From Favolaschia claudopus (Eukaryota; Basidiomycota; Agaricomycetes; Agaricales; Mycenaceae), in the NCBI GenBank assembly GCA_037176885.1, contig JAWWNJ010000086.1, positions 930,001-994,000 of the forward strand: a DNA stretch of 64,000 nt. Reading direction: 5' to 3'. This document shows positions 1 through 10,714 of the stretch, one piece after another (position 1 is the first letter of the stretch; each line of letters begins with the position of its first letter). Both the position numbers and the translations under genes were made by a program. A model generated the notes under the pieces. That model was not told where the DNA came from, searched no databases, and worked only from the letters and a program-made list of their open reading frames with translations.

Positions 1-2
1 TC

Positions 3-2894
3 ACCGAGGAAGAACTCCATCGCACCCTCGGCCACATCAGCCTCCCACTTGTCAAGGAGCTCGTTGTCAAGGGCTTAATTACCGGCATTCGTCTTGCGCC
101 AGAAACTCCCGGCTCCAACCCCTTCTTCTGCGAGCATTGCGTCTATGCTAAGACGAAGCGCAAGTCTGTGCCGAAGACCCGCGACGGCGAACGTGCGAAG
201 GCTTTTGGCGACGAGATTTACACCGATGTCTGGGGACCGTCGCGTGTTGAATCCCTCGGCCACAGCCGCTACTTCGTATCCTTCACCGACGACTGCACTC
301 GCCATACCCATCTGTACTTCATGCGGAAGTCAGAAGTCTTCGAAAAATATAAAATATTCGAGGCTTGGGTCAAAACTCACCATGGCGTCACAATCAAAAT
401 CCTTCACAGCGATCGTGGTGGCGAGTACATGTCGGCAGCGTTCACCAACCACCTCGCGGCAAAGGGCACGACACAGAAATTCACCGTGCATGATACGCCG
501 GAGGAGAACGGTGTTGCTGAGAGGTTGAATGGGGTGTTGTTGGAGAAGGCGCGAGCTTTGATGCATGCGAGTGGCTTGCCAAAATTCTTGTGGAGCGAGT
601 GCTTGCGACATGTTGTGTGGCTGAAGAACCGGACGTCAACTCGGGCGTTGAACGGGACGACTCCCTATCAGGCACTTACCGGTAACCTTCCCGACATGTC
701 GTACGTCCACGCGTGGGGTGCGAAATGTTTTGTTCATCTCCAACCTGATGTTGTTGGACAGTCGAAACTTGATCCTCGTGCGAAGGAGGCACGATGGATG
801 GGTCTAGATGAACAAAGCAAAGGTCATCGTATTTATTGGCCAGGTGAACGAAAGGTTTCAATCGAGCGTACCGTTATTTTCACTCCGTTGACAGTGTTGG
901 ACGGGTTTGAGGGGGAGTACGACGACCCGCTTGAACCGCCGAGCGCGCCGTCTGCACCTGCTCATCCTTCAGTCAAACCTGTGCCCACCACGCCAACTCG
1001 TTCACGCACCTCGATCCATTCTGTTCCTCCCACTCCCGCTCCCGCTCCTACTCCCGCTACTGTTTCGACTCCGCCACCTCCCGTTGCTACTCCTGCTCCC
1101 CAACAAGCCGTCCGTCGTTCTACTCGTGATCGTGCTCCCAACCGTTACGTCCAAGATCTCGCCAGCGGCGAAGGAAGCTTCGACAATCTTCCTCGTAACC
1201 GCGGCAAGCTTCCCCAGGGCATGCGTGCGCCCGCTGCTGCTGTTGAATACGCTGCCGGGATGGACGATGTCGAGTATGCGCTAGTCGCGGACACTAGCGA
1301 GTCCGAAGGGCTTGAGCCGCGCAATCTTGCGGAAGCGCGCCGCTCGCCCGACTGGCCGAACTGGGTGAAAGCTATAAAGGAGGAGTTAGCGATGCTTGAG
1401 GAGAATCAGACTTGGGAGCTTGTTGACGCACCCGAGAACGCCAATGTTGTGGGGAATAAATGGGTCTTCCGCATCAAGCGTGATGCCGCAGGCCGAATCC
1501 AGCGCTACAAAGCGCGTCTCGTTGCGCAGGGTTTTTCTCAAGTCGAAGGTGTCGATTATTTCGATACATTCGCACCTGTTGCTCGGTTGAGTTCCATCCG
1601 CACCATCCTCGCTCTCGCTGCTCGTCTAAACCTTGAAATTCATCAGATCGACATCAAAGGAGCATATTTGAATGGTAAACTCACCGACGAAGAGCGCATT
1701 TACATGCGCCAACCCACTGGATTCCCTTACCCCCACTCCGTCGGCAAAATCCTCCGCTTGCTGAAGACGATTTACGGTCTAAAGCAAAGCGGCCGTCGAT
1801 GGTATCAGCGTCTTGTCGAGATTTGCGAGAAAGAAGGTTTTACCCGTTGCAGCACGGACCAAGCCGTCTTCTACCGTCGTGACGAGCGCGGAATCGTTAT
1901 TCTTGCTGTTCATGTCGATGACTGCACGATTGCGGCGTCCACGATGACATTGATTGACGCTACCAAGACTGGTATTGGCCGCCATGTCGAAGTTGTCGAT
2001 CTGGGAGAAATTCATTGGCTGTTAGGTATCGAGGTGAAAAGAAATCGTTCTGAACGCACCCTATCCCTCTCCCAGAAATCCTACATCGACTCCATCGTCC
2101 GCCGCTACAATCTTGACCACGCTAAACCCGTTTCCATTCCCATGGATCCCAATGTCAACCTCTCCTCCTCTCAATCCCCTCGCACTGCGGAAGAGTTTGC
2201 GGTCATGCGGAACGTCCCGTACAAAGAGGCCGTTGGTTCCTTGATGTACGCCGCTGTCGCTACTCGCCCCGACATCACCTATCCCGTTGCCAAGTTGTCG
2301 AAATTCAACTTGAATCCCGGTCCGGCGCATTGGGAAGCTGTCCAGCGTGTGGTGAAGTACTTGAAGGGTACTGCTGACTGGGAATTGACGTATGGCGAGA
2401 CTTCGCGCGAGCTGGCTGGCTGGGTGGATGCGGATGGTAGTCAAGACGAAGAGAGACGCGCGATTACGGGATTTGCTTACATCATTGATGGCGGCGCTGT
2501 CTCGTGGAATTCCAAGCAGCAAGAACTCGTTGTTCTTTCCACCACTGAGGCCGAGTACGTCGCCGCCACTCACGCTTCCAAGGAAGGTCTCTGGCTTCGC
2601 TCCTTCATCTCTGAAGTCTTCGGCCCTTACGTCTCCCCTCCTATCGACTCCGCGCCGACAACTCTCTATTCTGACAACCAATCCGCTATCGCTCTCGCCA
2701 AAGAACACCAGTACCACGCTCGCACGAAGCACATCGATATCCGCTATCATTTCATTCGGTTCATCATTGCCAAAGGCTCCATCCAGCTCGTCTACTGCCC
2801 CACCGCTGAAATGATCGCCGATACCCTCACCAAGGCGCTCCCTAGCCTCAAGGCCAAGCATTTTGCTGCGGAACTTGGACTGAAGCGCGCTTGA
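3..2894 (+). CDS. Ty1/copia retrotransposon polyprotein, 5' partial
   Basis: Polyprotein of a copia-type LTR retrotransposon; the frame is open from the first bases of the window to a TGA at 2892-2894, so gag and protease lie outside. In order it shows a GAG-pre-integrase zinc motif (LHRTLGHIS ... CEHCVYAK, about 18-155), the integrase core with its D, D and E positions (TDVWG, HSDRGGEY, ENGVAERLN), the reverse transcriptase (WVFRIKRD, FAPVARLSS, IDIKGAYLNG, catalytic VHVDDC near 1909-1926), and RNase H (GWVDADGS, LSTTEAEYVA, YSDNQSAIALA, ADTLTKALP). No frameshift or stop is seen across 2.9 kb, so this copy was recently active. A polypurine tract (GAGGGGGAG, 2893-2901) separates it from the 3' LTR. 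Integrase before reverse transcriptase is the copia order. An in-frame ATG-like start at 168 is not the real start. Confidence 0.96.
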   Translation, partial: TEEELHRTLGHISLPLVKELVVKGLITGIRLAPETPGSNPFFCEHCVYAKTKRKSVPKTRDGERAKAFGDEIYTDVWGPSRVESLGHSRYFVSFTDDCTRHTHLYFMRKSEVFEKYKIFEAWVKTHHGVTIKILHSDRGGEYMSAAFTNHLAAKGTTQKFTVHDTPEENGVAERLNGVLLEKARALMHASGLPKFLWSECLRHVVWLKNRTSTRALNGTTPYQALTGNLPDMSYVHAWGAKCFVHLQPDVVGQSKLDPRAKEARWMGLDEQSKGHRIYWPGERKVSIERTVIFTPLTVLDGFEGEYDDPLEPPSAPSAPAHPSVKPVPTTPTRSRTSIHSVPPTPAPAPTPATVSTPPPPVATPAPQQAVRRSTRDRAPNRYVQDLASGEGSFDNLPRNRGKLPQGMRAPAAAVEYAAGMDDVEYALVADTSESEGLEPRNLAEARRSPDWPNWVKAIKEELAMLEENQTWELVDAPENANVVGNKWVFRIKRDAAGRIQRYKARLVAQGFSQVEGVDYFDTFAPVARLSSIRTILALAARLNLEIHQIDIKGAYLNGKLTDEERIYMRQPTGFPYPHSVGKILRLLKTIYGLKQSGRRWYQRLVEICEKEGFTRCSTDQAVFYRRDERGIVILAVHVDDCTIAASTMTLIDATKTGIGRHVEVVDLGEIHWLLGIEVKRNRSERTLSLSQKSYIDSIVRRYNLDHAKPVSIPMDPNVNLSSSQSPRTAEEFAVMRNVPYKEAVGSLMYAAVATRPDITYPVAKLSKFNLNPGPAHWEAVQRVVKYLKGTADWELTYGETSRELAGWVDADGSQDEERRAITGFAYIIDGGAVSWNSKQQELVVLSTTEAEYVAATHASKEGLWLRSFISEVFGPYVSPPIDSAPTTLYSDNQSAIALAKEHQYHARTKHIDIRYHFIRFIIAKGSIQLVYCPTAEMIADTLTKALPSLKAKHFAAELGLKRA

Positions 2895-2901
2895 GGGGGA
2901 G

Positions 2902-3252
2902 TGTTGAGTATTCAATCGCAGCTTCATCTCATCCCGCACTCTTACTCACATCCCGCGCTATGTTCTTAGATACAAACTGTGTACAGTAGAACTTCCGAAT
3001 TTTTCATTCATTATTGTTACCTTTGTTACCCATACACGCACAGCTAGCATTTAGTATTTATACGGACTTGTTTCTTGTACATCCCTCAGACGTTGCTTCT
3101 ACGCTTGAACAACTCTGAGGTATATTTCTTTACTTACTTATTTATCTGCTCGTTACTTATGTATCTCGCAGTATTATTGTTTAGGTGAATATAGACGTTG
3201 CTTCTACGCTTGAACAACTCTGAGTGTTATTGTTTAGCTTCTAAACGCAACA
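2902..3252 (+). mobile_element. 3' LTR of copia element (LTR A) with duplicated leader
   Basis: Starts TGTTGAGTATTC directly after the polypurine tract and ends GCAACA, giving TGTTG/CAACA inverted ends; 351 bp. Inside are a 32-nt unit (E1, 3088-3119), a 52-nt GT...AG intron-like segment (3120-3171), a 13-nt unit (E2, 3172-3184), an 8-nt spacer GTGAATAT (3185-3192), E1 again (3193-3224, identical), and E2 again with one change (3225-3237). The second copy lacks exactly the intron-like segment. The left target duplication is outside the window, so the insertion boundary is inferred from the inverted ends only. Confidence 0.85.
3055..3088 (+). promoter_or_regulatory. TATA box and Inr-like start in LTR A
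   Basis: TATTTATA at 3055-3062 lies about 30 bp upstream of CCTCAGAC, whose A at 3088 begins the duplicated leader unit. The same spacing is found in the other two copia LTRs in this window. It places transcription start at the first copy of the leader, so the following GT-AG segment would be a leader intron. Confidence 0.6.
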
Positions 3253-6200
3253 TGTTGTATCAGGCAGTGCAGGGAGAGCAGTTTTTACGGCCGAAGCCGG
3301 ATGATTGACTTGATGAGGCTTACGGCCGACCGTGGTTTTCCGTTCTGTAATCATTATCAAGTCATTGAGATTTGTGACGTTGTGAGTTACGCGCAGGCAC
3401 GGCGCCGCATCTCTTCTACACGCTGCCTTGAAAAGAGTCTGTACTAATGCCTCATGTTTCCATAACTTATAGGCATTTGCAGTTGAATATCTCGCGAAAC
3501 TGACAGTGCTGTGAACCGCAACTTGAATTTAGTCGCTGCGGTCGATTCCGGTCAAGCGTCAGATATGGCTGGAAGTTTAACAAGTCGATGGCTTCATTTC
3601 TTGCGGTGATATCTAACACCTGTTTACCACCCTCAAGAATATCGCGAATAATTGTATCGTGGCCCACTCGGGCCTTTATAGGAAGTCATGTTCCAGTTTC
3701 GCGAGGGTTATCTCAATTTCCTTCGGCATTCCTTGCACTCGGGTTAAATATTGAGTCCTTCCGCCAATGACCATGTTGATAATGTGTGGTTTGGTTGCGC
3801 TCTACCGGCGCAGATCACAGGTAATTTTCTCGACGAGACGGCTAAGGTGTAATATAGGAGATAGCATTCCCTATCCATGCGCCCAGCATCCGACAGTTCG
3901 GTTGCCATTAATCGGCCATATTCGTCTGGTTCAACTCGGGTTTGGACTAGATTGTGATATTCCCCTGCCATCTTTGCCATTTGGCGTGGACGCGTCTCAA
4001 ACTGTGGTATATTCGTAGGGAAATAATTTTCATTTTGGCCGATCGTAAACTCGTCGATAGAGTCCCTCAGTGTATACCAGCTCATTCGACATTCGTCGTC
4101 TTGGAAATACCTCAAGATTTTCTTTCCTGCTGTGTCCCTCTTCCGGGTTCCCAATTATTTGTGCAACTCATCTCTAGGGTCGTGATTTTAATTCCCAGCC
4201 CAATTATAAACGGTTTTTAAACACCCTCTGCAAAATTGGGCGAAAAATGGATTTTTCCGGTCCTTGACTCGTTTTTCGCCCCCGGCGAGCTTCAGAGAGG
4301 TTATTGGCACGACACGAGACAGTCAACAACAAAATCCGCCTAAATTTGCTGGATCTTATCCTTTTTGAGCCAATTCTTGCCATCAGAAGTGGGTGATTGA
4401 TGTGTCGGAACAGTCCGAAGCTGTAATTTCACAACAGAATGCGCACAAAATAGAAATGGATGTTGTATCGTTGTCTGGCTGGTACTGACCTTCACAAACT
4501 TGTGTGCAAAGCGGGCTTTCCAGAGTGTATTCCACACAGCCACAATGAATTAAAAACCAGTGTTTCTGGCCAAACCATTTAAAAACCGGTTTATAAACCG
4601 GTGTTTATAAACATGCTTACAAACTTGATCAATAAACAAGACCCTACATACTCATCTCAGGATTCTTTGACGTCGTACACCAATCTTACTTGGGCATTTG
4701 TCCGTATCATAAATTAGCTCTCGTTTCCGACGCAGTGTCTAATCTGACTCGCTCATCCGACGACGTGGCCCCTACCTACGGTGTTTTTGATCTGCCGTCA
4801 TTCTGACTTTTACCTATTCCTTGTGCTTTCTTTTGAGACCACTCGAGATTAGCATTGACTATCTGCGGTTTATGCGTCTCTGGGCAACTTCTCGGCATGA
4901 CTCCATAACCGCCTGCCACTGCTCAATATGCTGCAGCCAATTTTCGATTTTTCTGGATTGATCGTCGTTTGGTGCTGTATCTGCCAGACCGCCACCTGCA
5001 CATCTTCATGAGGCGGCGAGTGAATTTCAAGTGCCGTATCTTCCGATAGTTCGATCTACCCATCTGGAGTACATCTGGACAGTGCCTCTACCACGTCAGG
5101 TGCAACGGAACCTTGGGATTGACGAATAGCACAATTTACCTTCTCGTGGCTTTCGCGGAAGTGAATCGTCTTCTGATTCATCACGCTGGGCCCATGTACT
5201 GCGAAAACAATACCTGCTTTGTCTACATTTATGACTGCAACACACTACGCGATGGTTCAAGTCTATTCATCTGATTTGGCGGAATTTCATCTCGGTCATC
5301 GCAGCAAGCTGAAAGGTTTGTACTTTTTTTTTCGCACATGACGTCGGACCTATGAGTTTGATTCTACTGTAGTGATTCGGTCAATTCATAGCATTTACGA
5401 ACCGGTTCAAAATGTCACAAATTTGAGTGTCAAAAAATTGATTCTTCCTCCACACACCATTTCTTTCTCCTCGGACGGTGTTCCTGGTGTTTGGAGCCTC
5501 GCTGACTTCTTTTCCACTTGCTCTACACTTTCATTGCCCCTTTTCTGCAGGGAAAACCATACCAAGTCATGAGGTTTTGTTCAACTCAAGAAAAATTTGG
5601 TCTCAAGGACTTCTTTGGGTTGAAAATGTGCTGAAACGCCCTAAGAATGCTCAGGAAGTTGCCTGCTGGCCGCTGGTGATTTATGGATATTTCTTCGTGT
5701 CACGGTCGGTCCGGACGATTTATGAATACCCCTTTTCGTTTCCATGTGTCACGGGTCACAAGCCAGGAGAATTGACCGAAATACTACAGTATCTGTGCGG
5801 ATTCTACGATTACGAAGCTATATTTTCGTCCATTTCGCTCGCTTTCCGACGTCGATTGTCACTGGGATTCCATCTGGTGCCGGTCTAGTTCCCCTTCGAA
5901 TGGATCTTCCAATCTCTTGCTTAATATGGGTTATTCCCAAGCTGATATCAGTCTCATGCAGCGAATTCAACTTCCGATACGGCCAACTTCCAGTTTTCGA
6001 GGACTTTCGGGAATTGGGGAAACCGGCATCAAATTGTGGCCGGCGGTTGACCGCCGGTCATGCATATGTCATGTCGGACTTCAAAATCCCTGATCCCATC
6101 GCTCGGCCCCTGACTGAGGTTCGCCGTCTCACTGCTCCTGCACCTATGGAGAGCGGATAAACCAGAAGAACATTATAAGAACCATTAAAATCAATCCCCT

Positions 6201-6298
6201 TTCATCATTTGCATATTTTTATGAGAAAACAACGCCGCTCATCACAGCGATCAACGGCCGCCCCGGCGCCGCCCCCAAGGGCCCGCTATGGTTCGCAG
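3253..6298. other. Gene-poor stretch, no recognised gene
   Basis: Only short open frames without recognisable motifs. It includes a 42-nt AT-rich motif (4609-4650, beginning AAACATGCTTACAAAC) that recurs with about eight differences at 26810-26851, and an imperfect inverted pair rich in AAACCGGTTTATAAACCGG (about 4204-4224 and 4573-4592). These suggest eroded transposon ends, but no element could be bounded. Confidence 0.4.
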
Positions 6299-6340
6299 CA
6301 ATCAATTTTTTGGGGGTGGCATCAGATGGCGCCGCCACTG
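6299..6340. repeat. Truncated copy of the CAGTGGCGG MITE
   Basis: The right ~40 bp of the MITE family (ATCAATTTTTTGGGGGTGGC through GCCGCCACTG) is present without its left half. Complete relatives are at 10382-10508, 18414-18541 and 33411-33537. Confidence 0.75.
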
Positions 6341-7320
6341 CGCCCGTGAGAGATCAGGCCTGATGGGGGAGATACCCGGAAATTTCCGAAATATCCAGGA
6401 ACATTGCACAGCCATCCGGATTTTGGGCAAGCTCCCCCAATCAGATATCTAGGTCTACAACCTATTTTAGCCCATTCGGCCTGGCGGATGGCCGAAATTT
6501 ACTGAAACACCCTCAACACCCGGTATGAACGAAAATCGAAAACGAAAACGCGGCTAGCTGATATTGATCAGGCGGCCTTCCAGGCCATCAAGTCCATCAA
6601 TTGCCAACATTCAGAAACGAAAATGACCGGTTTCAACACGGCAAAGAAGCCGAAAGGACTGGATTGATGTCACAGTCACAGTATATCAATGTATGTGGTC
6701 TATCGTGTCATCGGCCGCGTGCCGAACGAGTCCGAGTCGCTGTACCAGGTCACGCACACGGCGTGTTTTAGGCTTTTAGCACTCTAAATTAATTGAAGAG
6801 TGAAGATCACTCAGTGAGCTCTGCACTTCAATAAAATAGAAAGTTTTTACGATACGTAAGTATGAGATTCGTGGCAAACATGATATAGACGAACACTAAA
6901 GGTAAATAGGAATGCAAGGGGTGAGCGATCTCTGGATCGTGGAAATTGATCTGAACACGTGCTTTTCAGTGATGGCACTCTCATCCAGCTGCTTTTTCCA
7001 ACATCTTTCAGTGGCGTATGTTGCGGGAAAAGGCTGGTCAGTGTGTGAACCCTTGAGTGCACCCACATAAATATCTCGAAACGTAGGTGGGTTTCTTGTT
7101 GCTTTCCTTCAAGAGGTGGGCGGCCGAACAAATCCGGATATCATGCCCTCCCTCGGCCGATGGTCGGTGGTCGGTCCGAGCTCCTTGAGATTTCTTCAAG
7201 AGGCGACACTTAGATTTGATGTAGCTCTTTCAATTCTTGACAGATTTCTTAGCACAAAGTGAGAGGCCCCCACAAGTTATGTGTCAGATCCCTTTTTGCG
7301 TAGTTTTTATGTCTGTGCGA

Positions 7321-8236
7321 TAGTGCTGCCGGGAGCTGAGTTGGAGCTGAACTCGAGGTGATTGCCCATCAGCTCGCTCGAGCTCGGAGTTGGGCCGAGG
7401 CAGCTCGGAGTTCGCATCCATAAACGGAAGTTTTCGTCCCACGCTCTCTCATCTGCTGGTTTTAAGCTGCGTCGTTCTGTTTCGACCTCGTATACACCTA
7501 AAAAATGTGCTACAATTATCTAAGAAGTATCATAAACATTTCCACAATGAAAAACTACACAGTTGATAAGTAAATTATGGAATACAAAGCACAATTATCA
7601 TACAAGTGAATACAACGCAAAAATTAAACGGGCGAAGCCCAGGAAGATTCTATAAGTCCCATGTTCTCCCTCAAGATAATTTCTAATGGTCCTGTTTTTG
7701 GCCGGGACCATTCTTCCATGCCTTCCACTTTGGAAATTTAACGGAACAAGGGGTTAGTTTGTATAGGGCACACTCAATAAAATACACTTGAAAACTCACG
7801 GACAGGTGGCACAATAAACGAAAAAGCACCTGTTTATCCGGTCGATCTTGCTTCATTTCCGTAGGTTCTAGTGCGACGGTTGGCGCGGAAGCTGTGAACA
7901 CCTCGAACAAAATACCAGACATCCGTGGTATCTGTGGGGCGTTTCACGTCCTGCGTAGTGGTTAGGCGGCGACGTCAATGCCAAGCGAGGTTAATTTGAA
8001 GCATAGGAGGGTCGATTCGCGGCAGGGACGCGCTGGACAGTGAGCGGGACTCTGCGGGAGGAAGAGGATTGTGGTCGACGCGCCAGTCACAGAGTGACGC
8101 TGTCATAAGTGTCACGGTGTCTGTTTTGGGTGCCGAGGCGAGGCGAGCTGCCATCAGCTCGAGGTGCCGTTTATGGCAACGGGTCGAGTTGGAGCTGAAC
8201 TCAGCTCGGAGCTAACTCCAGCTCCCGGCAGCACTA
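7321..8236. mobile_element. Non-autonomous hAT-like element, 916 bp
   Basis: Terminal inverted repeats start TAGTGCTGCCGGGAGCTGAG and end with the complement ...CTCCCGGCAGCACTA; the arms continue imperfectly for about 50 bp (GAGTTGGAGCTGAACTC on both sides). An 8-bp direct repeat CTGTGCGA flanks it (7313-7320 and 8237-8244). TAGTG ends with 8-bp duplications fit the hAT superfamily. No transposase is seen inside; a 79-codon minus frame at 7683-7922 has no recognisable motif. A 161-bp relative is at 33246-33406. Confidence 0.8.
7950..8026 (+). other. tRNA-like relic inside the hAT-like element
   Basis: A 77-nt segment begins CCTGC and ends GCAGG, has TAGTGGTTAGG near its 5' end (A-box-like, as in several tRNAs) and GGTCGATTC near its 3' end (B-box-like). 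The T-arm and anticodon arm do not pair well, so it is at best a decayed tRNA or SINE head. Confidence 0.2.
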
Positions 8237-8704
8237 CTGTGCGAGGAGTCAGGACCATATTGTATGCAGTTCGCAGATTGATCTTGGACTTCGGCCTTCG
8301 GTGGTTTCGGCAGAAAGGATGACAAGGTTACATTGCGTCAGCATCCAAACACTGTCCAAACATGTCTCGCCAGCATTTGCGGTGTGCGGAGGTCGGACCG
8401 AACCCCGTGACCCCCCCCCTCTCGCCAAATTTCTGAGCATGATATCGTAATGGGGAAGAATGGGGAAGCTTGCTTCCCCATTCATCGGTATAGGGCTCCA
8501 AAATGCAGATGCTTACAAATGACTGGGTGCTTTGTAAGCACAGCTGTAAGCACGGTGCGGGCCTTTCCTCGGACTTTGGATATCCAGCTGTCGTCGCTGT
8601 CACTGTCATGTGACTTCGGACTACGCGCTGAATGTCATTATGTTTCCGACTCCGAGTGCTCAACTTTGGTTCAACTCTTGCTCAGCTGAGTCAGCTCAAG
8701 TTCA

Positions 8705-9214
8705 ATTGGCCTGTTTGAACCTCATGTGCTGTGATAAGTATATGTACAGTACCTTACCAACACCTATATACTCAATGGTTGCTTGCTCATTAAGAAAGAA
8801 TTCAGTAAGCATCCAGTTTTGTTACTTTTGTAACACTTGTCACTGAGTCTCCTCAAGTTACAAGCACTTGAAGCACTTTGTCAGTGGCAAATTGTCACCA
8901 GTGCCGGGGCTCAGGGAATGCTTTGAGCAACTTCAAAAAAATTACCAGACTTTGTGCTACTACCAGTGTCTTGGATATACTTACCACTATCCAGTGAGTA
9001 TAAGCTTTAGCTGTCAAAATTAATAATCCAGAAAAAACAGGGCCGCTGAGTCACTGCAACCAGATTCATCAGGAGCAGAAGAGTTTTGAAGGTGAGGGCG
9101 GTTACTGAGGCGGTTTTGAGGTTCATCAACTGAATGAGTTGGTTACCCAACTCGGGCGAAAAATTGCTCGAGCCAGTAATGTTGCCCGAATTAATTTAGC
9201 AAGATTAGCTACTG
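8705..9214. repeat. Dispersed 0.5-kb repeat, copy 1
   Basis: Starts ATTGGCCTGTTTGAACCTCA and closely matches 10712-11176, with indels. Shared landmarks include GTGCCGGGGCTCAGGGAATG-like text and the AATTAATAATCC block. No coding frame is conserved between the copies. It looks like an old segmental copy or a decayed non-coding element. Confidence 0.8.
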
Positions 9215-9549
9215 CATATATATGGATGAATTGGACGTATTCAACTAGGATATTGAACTCCCATTCGCACTGAAGCAAGCTTACCCTCCTATGTGGACCA
9301 TTGTCCACATACCCAACATGTTTTTTCTGTCCGCCCTCCTCTTGCTTTCCTTTGGCTGCCGGCAGTAGCTAAGTTGCACGAGCATCTCAATCTGCGTGAC
9401 CGTGACCCTTGGCGTCATGGAGCCGACCTTGACTTGTTCCGTGCCGACTGCTTCATTTTCGTTTCTGAACCTGCTGCCGACGGGCGCCACCGGCCATCTA
9501 ACGGCTATTCTATATATAGTCGTTTTCGTTTTCGTTTCTTGTATATACT

Positions 9550-9577
9550 CCGCGGGTGTTTCTAGAAACACCCGCGG
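9550..9577. other. Perfect 28-bp palindrome
   Basis: The half-site is CCGCGGGTGTTTCT followed at once by its reverse complement, centred on CTAG at 9562-9565. It has no spacer, so it would form a cruciform rather than an RNA stem-loop with a usable loop. Confidence 0.9.
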
Positions 9578-9855
9578 CCATTAATATTCGTTTCTGCCAT
9601 GGGTGGAGGATCTTTACCATAGTACTGTAACCGTAAGGGCCGACTCAATGCTGGAGGCCTCAAAAAGACTTTTCGGCCCATTTTGCATGGAGGAGGAGAA
9701 ACTCAATCAACTGCGATCCAATGAGTACAAGAAACCACTAAGAGGATGCGGCCCGACCTTTTGAGGAAACCTATCCTTTGCCACCTGCATGGGGTCTTTG
9801 TACCACCCTCCAGCACTATCCAGAAGAGTCAGTTAGCGGCCAATTTCCTAGTTCC

Positions 9856-10162
9856 TCAACTCAACGAGGCATAAATGACCATGATTTGGCCATCAACATC
9901 TTCAAGGGCGCCAACCCTCTCGACAATATCCTCCCAGCTTGTTTGGGAAGTCGCTGCGGAGGACTCATACAGGGAAGGTAGAGCATCGAGATTCAATGGC
10001 TCAGAAACACCGGAGTCTTGAGGTCCAATGTCATCCAGATGGTTTTGAACCTCCTCCCAAGATGAGCCTTCATCCCAAGGCTCGTCTTCGGCATCGGAGG
10101 ACAAGAATATATGGCCTTGTGGGTGCTCCTCGACGAAATTGCCAAGAAGGGCACGATGCTGT
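9856..10162 (-). CDS. Possible terminal exon of an unrecognised gene
   Basis: Reading the minus strand, a TTGCAG acceptor is followed by about 100 codons of open frame ending at a stop at 9856. The peptide is acidic and looks protein-like (QHRALLGNFVEEHPQG, SSDAEDEPWDEGSSWEE, TSWEDIVERVGALED). I do not recognise the family. No upstream exon could be joined with confidence; a MITE and SINE-like sequence begin 220 bp upstream, so the rest of the gene may be lost. It may also be chance open frame. Confidence 0.35.
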
Positions 10163-10381
10163 CTGCAACGAATCAGTCAGGCTTACTTCTCTATACGTGC
10201 AAAATAATCCAACTCCAAGTTTTCCCCCGACACCCAATCACAATAGAGTCCGTCAGGACACATCCACAGCACAAAATATCTTTCCTGAGAAGCTACCTGT
10301 TGACGCACAGCACCACACCAGGAAAAGACGGGGGGTAATGACATGACAGCAAAAGTAAATGCGTCACGTGCAAATAACGTA

Positions 10382-10508
10382 CAGTGGCGGCGCCATCTGA
10401 TGCCACCCCTAAAAATAGAACAGCCCATTTCTGGAATTTTTGATGCAAGTGGAGTCGATTGGGGCCCCATCATTTTTTGGGGGGTGGCATCAGATGGCGC
10501 CGCCACTG
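10382..10508. mobile_element. CAGTGGCGG MITE (mariner-like), copy
   Basis: 127 bp with ~28-bp perfect terminal inverted repeats starting CAGTGGCGGCGCCATCTGAT, flanked by TA on both sides (10380-10381 and 10509-10510). TA duplication and CAGT ends fit Tc1/mariner-type mobilisation. The middle (AAAAATAGAACAGCCCATTT) is shared with the copies at 18414 and 33411. Confidence 0.93.
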
Positions 10509-10534
10509 TATTTCCCGGCAAGGGTCTGGTGACG

Positions 10535-10714
10535 GGCAAGTCAAAACCCTCTGCCGCTAAAGCTTGTTGGGGCTGCCCCGCTGCGCTCGCTCCGCTCGCG
10601 ACGTCTCGTACGATCTCAACATCTCGACAAAGACCCCCGTGATTTTCTGTCAAAAGTCACGCGACTGATGGCCTGGCCCTGTTTTCAAGTATAGGCTAAG
10701 GATAGGATAGGATT
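10535..10714 (+). repeat. SINE-like repeat, 3' part with GGATA tail
   Basis: GC-rich body with CTGCGCTCGC blocks, then CCCGTGATTTTCTGTCAAAA, CACGCGACTGATGGCCTGGC, and a short tail GGATAGGATAGGATT. The same order is seen at 37006-37296 and 37297-37952. A 3' simple-repeat tail suggests retroposition, as in SINEs, but no Pol III promoter was identified. Confidence 0.6.

Noticed and set aside
2061..2939. 292-codon minus-strand frame
   Set aside because: It lies antisense to the copia RNase H region and LTR; it is a shadow of the real polyprotein.
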